Shown: positions 59,095-64,000 of the stretch, one piece after another | Numbering within the stretch: position 1 is the stretch's first letter | How the letters are laid out: every line of letters starts with the position of its first letter | From: Bugula neritina | Lineage: Eukaryota; Bryozoa; Gymnolaemata; Cheilostomatida; Bugulidae | Direction: 5' to 3' | Assembly (NCBI GenBank): GCA_964035545.1 | Contig: OZ037765.1 | Location: 5,964,698 to 6,028,697, forward strand | DNA length: 64,000 bases | The notes under the pieces: generated by a model | Databases searched by the model: none | Seen by the model: only the letters and a program-made list of their open reading frames with translations | What the model was told of the DNA's origin: nothing | Position numbers and translations under genes: made by a program

Positions 59095-62000
59095 ATGTCA
59101 GCCAAAGCTAAAAAGTTAGTGGAGGAATGTGCGGCAGAAAAGCACAAAACGTTAGATTTGGTTGATAGGAGCATATCTAACATTATTGACCTACCTGGTT
59201 TCCGTAAGTGAGAAATACTCTCATCAAATAAAATCTTGAAAATTATTATGTTATCTTAAATAAATTTTTTTTTCTCACTTATAAAATTTTTTGGTGTTGA
59301 AAATAAGCTTAGTAAATAGAGTCTTCGATGGAGAAATACGTTTTTAGTTCATCAGAAAGTCAAATCTAAGTTTTTCCTCTTATAGTAGGTGTGAAGTGTT
59401 ATCCGCATAAAGTTATGTCCTACTGTCTGTCTGTCTTTTTAGTAAACCTTCAACATGTTACATCCATCACGTTGGCTCACAACAAGCTCTCCTGTGAGTA
59501 TATTCAATCACTAAAGTACATTTGATTACATCTAAAAGAGGTTATGACTTTAAATGAAATAGATAGTCCCAATGATGGTCTCCGTTTGAATGTCAGGGTT
59601 AACTAATTAGCTGGTGAATCTATGCAATCACAGTTTAATATTTCGTATGAAATAAAATTTACTGTAGAAAGTATTTTTCATATGAATTTTAAAGGAATTT
59701 TATCACAATCACATTAAATGTTCAATAAATAACTCTTCCTAATATATATAACTTTTTGTGTTTCATATTCGAATCAGACACCATTTGCGTAAACAATTCT
59801 ATTCCATGGAAAGGTTGGGGTGCGAATAAACTCTATATTTCAATTAAAGGTCTCATGCAAGACACGTTACAGCAGGTGCCTGGTACTTGCTAAGCGCATG
59901 TTTACCAGGGTACAAGGCTGTCATATGATTTGTATTAGTCTCACTACTCTGTACTATGTAGACTTACTCCAGTGGTGTTATGTCATGCCTTGTCTGGTAA
60001 ATTGTGTTTTAGCTCTGCCAGCGAGTATTGCTAATTTGGTCAACTTAGAAGTATTGAATCTCTTCAATAACCAGTTAGAGGTATGTGAAACAGTAGCTAA
60101 ATACTCTTTACCTGAACAGCATGAATATGCTGATGTTGAATCTACTTTAATATAGCAAATATTTAATTACTATTTTACCTGTAAAAATATACATTAAAGG
60201 TTACATCACTTTGCCTCAGCCTGTTGATTTTTGACTATTGAAAGCAAGACTTTCATCTATTGGTAAAATTTAAATATTGTTGTTGATTCTTTTCTGTCTA
60301 CTTAATAGTAGCTTTCAAACCAAAGCGCTAGCAAAATATATTACATTTTAGTTTCTTGTTATTTCTAAAAATATGCACAAAACATTAGATTTATATTGAT
60401 TAACTTTTGTTGTTATAGGAATTGCCCACATCCCTGAGTTCTATGCCGTGCTTAAAACGTTTGAATGTTGGGTAAGATGCAGATATATTGTCTTTAAAGC
60501 AGCTAATGAATAGTTTACTGCTATTACTTGCCGTGGATTGCAACTACTAATATTTGTACCGCCATGTTCTATTCCAGCATGAATCGGTTAAACTCGCTAC
60601 CCCGAGGTTTTGGTGGTTTTCTGGCTTTAGAAGTTCTTGATCTGACTTACAATAATCTCAATGAAAAGTCTCTTCCTGGTAACTTCTGCCAACTGGGTAA
60701 GCTACAAGTGGTGTACATACTGTTTAGGTTGTCTCTGAAATCATATCCGGGTGTCTGGTTTTTACTGTAAGCTAATTTTATTCTGTCTACCTTGTAGAAA
60801 CATTGAGAGCCTTGTATATGGCAGATAATGACTTTGAATATTTACCTACAGAAATTGGACAACTCCAAAATCTACAAATAGTGAGTTTATCTATATTTGT
60901 ATTCCATTAGTAGGATATCGAGTTTTAATCTACGAATATCTTATAGATTCCTGATATAGCTGGCAGCAACAATGCCTAACTAAACATTAAAGTCACCATG
61001 CTAGCTTTTAGTTATTCGCATAGAATAAGAGTATTTGTTACAAGGTTGCGTTTGTACTCGAGTGGTATCAGATATTTGCATGCGGTGTGTTCAATAATAT
61101 CACAGATCTTTGTATTTACTCATGCAGCTGGTACTAAGGGACAACGAGCTTGTAGCACTGCCCAAAGAGATTGGGGACTTGATTCGTCTCAGAGAACTGC
61201 ACATTCAAGGCAACCGTCTCACTGTTCTTCCACCAGAGTTCGGTGGGTCACATCATCATGAGTGTAGACAGTCTCTCTTATCAATTCTGTTTACTTATTC
61301 TTGGTATCAGTAGTATCAGTAGTGTTTACTGTCTCTGCCATGTTGAAGCATTCTATTTGCTCTCTTTCACAGCCAATCTGGATCTGATGGGAACTAAAAA
61401 TGTATTCAAGTACGAGGGGAATCCTTGGGCTCCCCCAATAATGGAGCAGCTGAAAAAGGGACTCGCCAACATGTTTGATTATATAAAGTCTGACACTTAT
61501 AAATAGTGAGTTGATTAAACATTATATTTGGAGTGGCAATGTATGCTAGGTCAATCTAAGTCTGTCAATGTAGCACCTGAGCTCAGTGTAGACATGATGT
61601 TTAGCATTCGTATTCCGCTTTTGCAAAATCTAAGCCGAGATAACAAGTTTATCTGCATAGGTTTTATCACTGGCTCAATTGGCCATATGTAAGAAATATA
61701 ATTGACGGTGTCTAACTTCTAGAGCACTTGAATCAAATCCTTTAAATAATTTAGATTTTTATGGTTTTCAGGAGCTCAGGCTTGGCTCCAAGCTATTATT
61801 AGTATGAGCAGACAGTTCCTACCTAATAAAAATGTTAATGAAAAATCCCACAAGACCTGGTGATCAAAAGTCCAAGTTTATGTCTTGAATATTTTTTCAA
61901 ATATAGTATGTTGACAGGTTTATTTTTTTTAATTTTTCAAGTATGTTTATTGAGCAAATCATATTATTGTGATAAGGAGATTATAGATCTAGGCTATGTT

Positions 62001-62238
62001 GAACTGAGTTCCATAATATTTGACTGTTGATTCATTCATAAATACACATCTGAATGAAGCAATAATTGTGTTTTTAAATGTATACATCTTCTATAATTCC
62101 ATGAAACATAACACAGAAGTAATTTCAAATTATTTCAGTTTGTATGGCAGACGTATTGCTGCTGACGCACCGCCTCCTCCACGGTCACATGACAAGTCCA
62201 AGAAAGCTAGTAGGAAAGGGATGAAGGCTAAGAGTTAA
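59095..62238 (+). CDS. RSU1: Ras suppressor protein 1 (leucine-rich repeat, 9 coding exons, complete)
   Basis: RSU1 is a cytoplasmic leucine-rich-repeat protein that binds PINCH in the integrin-linked kinase complex at focal adhesions and dampens Ras signalling. Exons: 59095-59203, 59443-59493, 60013-60080, 60419-60471, 60578-60696, 60798-60880, 61128-61242, 61373-61505, 62139-62238; the total is 831 nt (276 aa), against 277 aa in vertebrates. The sequence is strongly conserved: MNRLNSLPRGFGG, ALEVLDLTYNNL, LPKEIGDL, RELHIQGNRLTVLPPEF, then the family C-terminus with NPWAPPI and the basic tail HDKSKKASRKGMKAKS. About seven LRRs (LxxLxLxxNxL) span residues ~40-200. The ATG at 59095 opens MSAKAKKLVEE, matching the family start; the exon probably begins at 59076 with 19 bases of 5' UTR. 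Poly(A) signals AATAAA occur at 62558-62563 and 62570-62575. The introns hold no other gene. Confidence 0.96.
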
Positions 62239-62626
62239 GACTTAATTAGTTGGGAAACTCATATTCATTGATATTATATCTTCCAGGCTTATACCTTGTA
62301 CTGTTTCTTGCAGGTAACTTAATAGACTGTAGATTTATTACATTACAATCAAATTCTTACTCATCTAAATCATGTCGGGAATGTACTTTTATAAGCTGTT
62401 GCTGCGCTTACTGCATAAACACAGTTTTTTGTATGCATATTTGATTATTCGTGTTGACATTTATTTATTCATTTTACTCAGCTCTAAATTTTATTTTTCT
62501 AGCAAATTGTAGTCATATTGCAAACATTTTTTGTATCAAAACTAAATTAGCATTATGAATAAATTATGTAATAAAAACTATATAGAAAATAGCAAAGAGT
62601 AAATTGTTGCATAGATTGTCCAATAT
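62239..62626. other. Convergent 3' ends of RSU1 and the isochorismatase gene
   Basis: Only 388 bases separate the two stop codons. RSU1 poly(A) signals lie at 62558-62575 on plus. TTTATT at 62490-62495 and 62460-62469 would serve as AATAAA for the minus-strand gene. If both are used, the two 3' UTRs overlap by several tens of bases in antisense. Confidence 0.6.
62558..62575 (+). terminator. RSU1 polyadenylation signals
   Basis: There are two AATAAA hexamers, at 62558-62563 and 62570-62575, about 320 bases after the RSU1 stop. The assignment is by motif and position only. Confidence 0.55.
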
Positions 62627-63844
62627 TTATAATGACGATGAGGGTGGTTGGCCCAGTAGCCCACTATCTGGTGCAGATTCCATTATAATCTTCTGTATTT
62701 CTCTGAACTTGGGGTGGGCTGCATCCTCCACAAAGCCCAGTATGACACTCTCACTTGTGGTTAGCTGTGCTCCAGCCTCACTCATAGCTTTCAGTGCAAA
62801 CATTCTGCAACCCAAGGCCATATTGTATTATCCCAATTGTCTGTTAGTAAATAGACATGTTACCTACTATCCACTACACCAGCAATAGCTACACCTGTGT
62901 GTACACATCACCAAGATGCCTGATAAGGAATGCTAATATGATCAAAGGTGAACACAGTATCTCTAACTACTGCAACACCACTAACATAGCAAACTTTCTA
63001 TTTAGATAAAACTCTACAAGTTTATATTACAACACATTGTCATTAGAAATAATTGTAATAGAGTGACTTGTGTATTAGAACAGCTTTCTACAATAATGAA
63101 TAATAAAGAAGGCTTCAGGTCATCATCTTACCTTCCATTTATCAGCCACAGAGAACTTATAATATAATATTATATACCATTACTTAACCAATCACGAGAC
63201 TGATTTACATACCGATCAACCATGCTGCGTGACGAAACAGCATCCACAACTACATGGGTGTGGATTCCTCTTTTAAGTAACTCAAATACTGTAGACTTTA
63301 CACAGACATGCCCCTCAATCCCACAAATCACAACATTTTCTACTCCTAAAATAGTTCATACGGTTTTGAAGGGACAAGTCCAAGACAAATGAATTTAGCT
63401 TAACCAAATCTAAACGTGGCAAACTTGTTTTTATCTAACAACATTTAATATAAGTAAAGTGACATTTCTACATGAGATGAGATGACTCAACACTAAATTC
63501 TCCTATAATATGATTCGTCAAAACATAATATTTTCTGATGTATTGCGTCAATAAAATATCTCACTATTAGTTATACATTTGCTCCAACAGTATACAAACT
63601 ACAGCATATTCATTGATGAGAAGCTGTATAAGATTCAGTGTCATCACATAATGAATTTTAAACATGGGCTTATCTAATATAAACTTAAATATGAAACAAT
63701 AAATGAATATACCATAATGAAAAGTGTAGATACCTTTAAATGATTTAAAATATTCCTCTACATCTGGTTGAAGCATGTTGAAGTTTGTCTTAGCAAAAAC
63801 TGGAAGTTCAGATATTTCTAATTCACTGCATGTCTTTCCCAATG
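62627..63844 (-). CDS. Isochorismatase domain-containing protein (ISOC1/ISOC2 family), last three exons; 5' end outside window
   Basis: This is a cysteine-hydrolase fold protein of the isochorismatase superfamily. The animal ISOC proteins have no firmly assigned substrate. Exons in transcript order: 63844-63734, 63345-63213, 62804-62627 (stop TAA at 62629-62627). They encode about 140 residues, roughly the C-terminal two thirds of a ~200-aa family member. Diagnostic sequences are [15 protein letters not shown] (cis-peptide loop and the nucleophile Cys), [31 protein letters not shown] and [11 protein letters not shown] ... [20 protein letters not shown] is closer to vertebrate ISOC1, while PDSGLLG is closer to ISOC2, so I give no symbol. 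The N-terminal exons, including the first catalytic Asp and the TEQYP loop, lie beyond base 64000 or were not recognised. The gene is tail to tail with RSU1. Confidence 0.88.
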
Positions 63845-64000
63845 CTGCAGCAAAAAAGAAAAGGCTACATTTTTTTTATCAGTTTAAAGTTACAATCATT
63901 TTGTTAACAATGTTTTCTGCTGCTTTTGTAGAAGTGAAAGCATTGATCACTCCTAAAAATAATTACAACTGCTTAAGAAAACATACAGAAATGTAAAATG

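Noticed and set aside
62604-62888. 94-codon plus-strand frame opposite the last isochorismatase exon
   Set aside because: It is an antisense shadow of a clearly conserved coding exon.
63890-63956. Possible additional upstream exon of the isochorismatase gene on the minus strand (starts after TTTTTAG; reads GVINAFTSTKAAENIVNKM)
   Set aside because: The family needs a VTEQYP segment directly before the exon at 63844-63734, and there is no room for it between this candidate and that exon. The similarity to the family N-terminus is too weak.

Overview
The window is nuclear DNA of an animal, most likely an invertebrate. It is AT-rich, and its genes are split by GT-AG introns of about 100 to 1,100 bases. 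It encodes metazoan-specific extracellular modules (EMI, von Willebrand D, LDL-receptor class A, thrombospondin type 1, C-terminal cystine knot). I cannot name the phylum from sequence alone. Nothing prokaryotic or viral is evident. All gene models below were built by reading splice sites and frame by eye. In the three complete models the exon lengths add up to whole codons.

Layout: (1) 32-5774, plus strand: a complete nine-exon mitochondrial L-threonine 3-dehydrogenase gene (TDH, 357 aa). (2) 6894-56102, plus strand: a giant 69-exon gene for a secreted protein of about 8,502 aa with SCO-spondin architecture. The order is signal peptide, EMI, EGF, TB-like, three VWD-C8-TIL assemblies, six LDLa, a Thr/Ser mucin-like linker, about 30 copies of a two-cysteine domain, eleven thrombospondin type 1 repeats mixed with TIL and VWC-like modules, and a C-terminal VWC and cystine knot. 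(3) 59095-62238, plus strand: a complete nine-exon RSU1 gene (Ras suppressor protein 1, 276 aa). (4) 62627-63844, minus strand: the last three exons of an isochorismatase-domain gene (ISOC1/ISOC2 family), with its 5' part beyond the window. It is tail to tail with RSU1.

The remarkable element is exon 40 of the SCO-spondin-like gene. It is one uninterrupted 14,521-base exon (25866-40386) carrying 26 in-register copies of a 549-bp (183-aa) unit, about 57% of the whole protein. Each unit is a 141-residue Cys-to-Cys domain followed by a 42-residue Ser/Thr/Pro linker. Diverged, intron-containing relatives flank the array on both sides, so the family can be followed from intron-bearing founders to a homogenised intronless array. 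The domain sits where vertebrate SCO-spondin has its discoidin (F5/8 type C) domain. I suggest, as inference only, that it is a highly diverged discoidin-like beta-sandwich that was massively amplified.

Other structure: an 18-bp minisatellite of about 36 copies in intron 27; three separate places where a tandem duplication copies a splice site; a family of phase-2 introns that all split one cysteine codon in TIL/VWC-type modules (with one Cys-to-Tyr exception); a likely tRNA-derived SINE in a TDH intron; and an AT-rich inverted-repeat region between the giant gene and RSU1.
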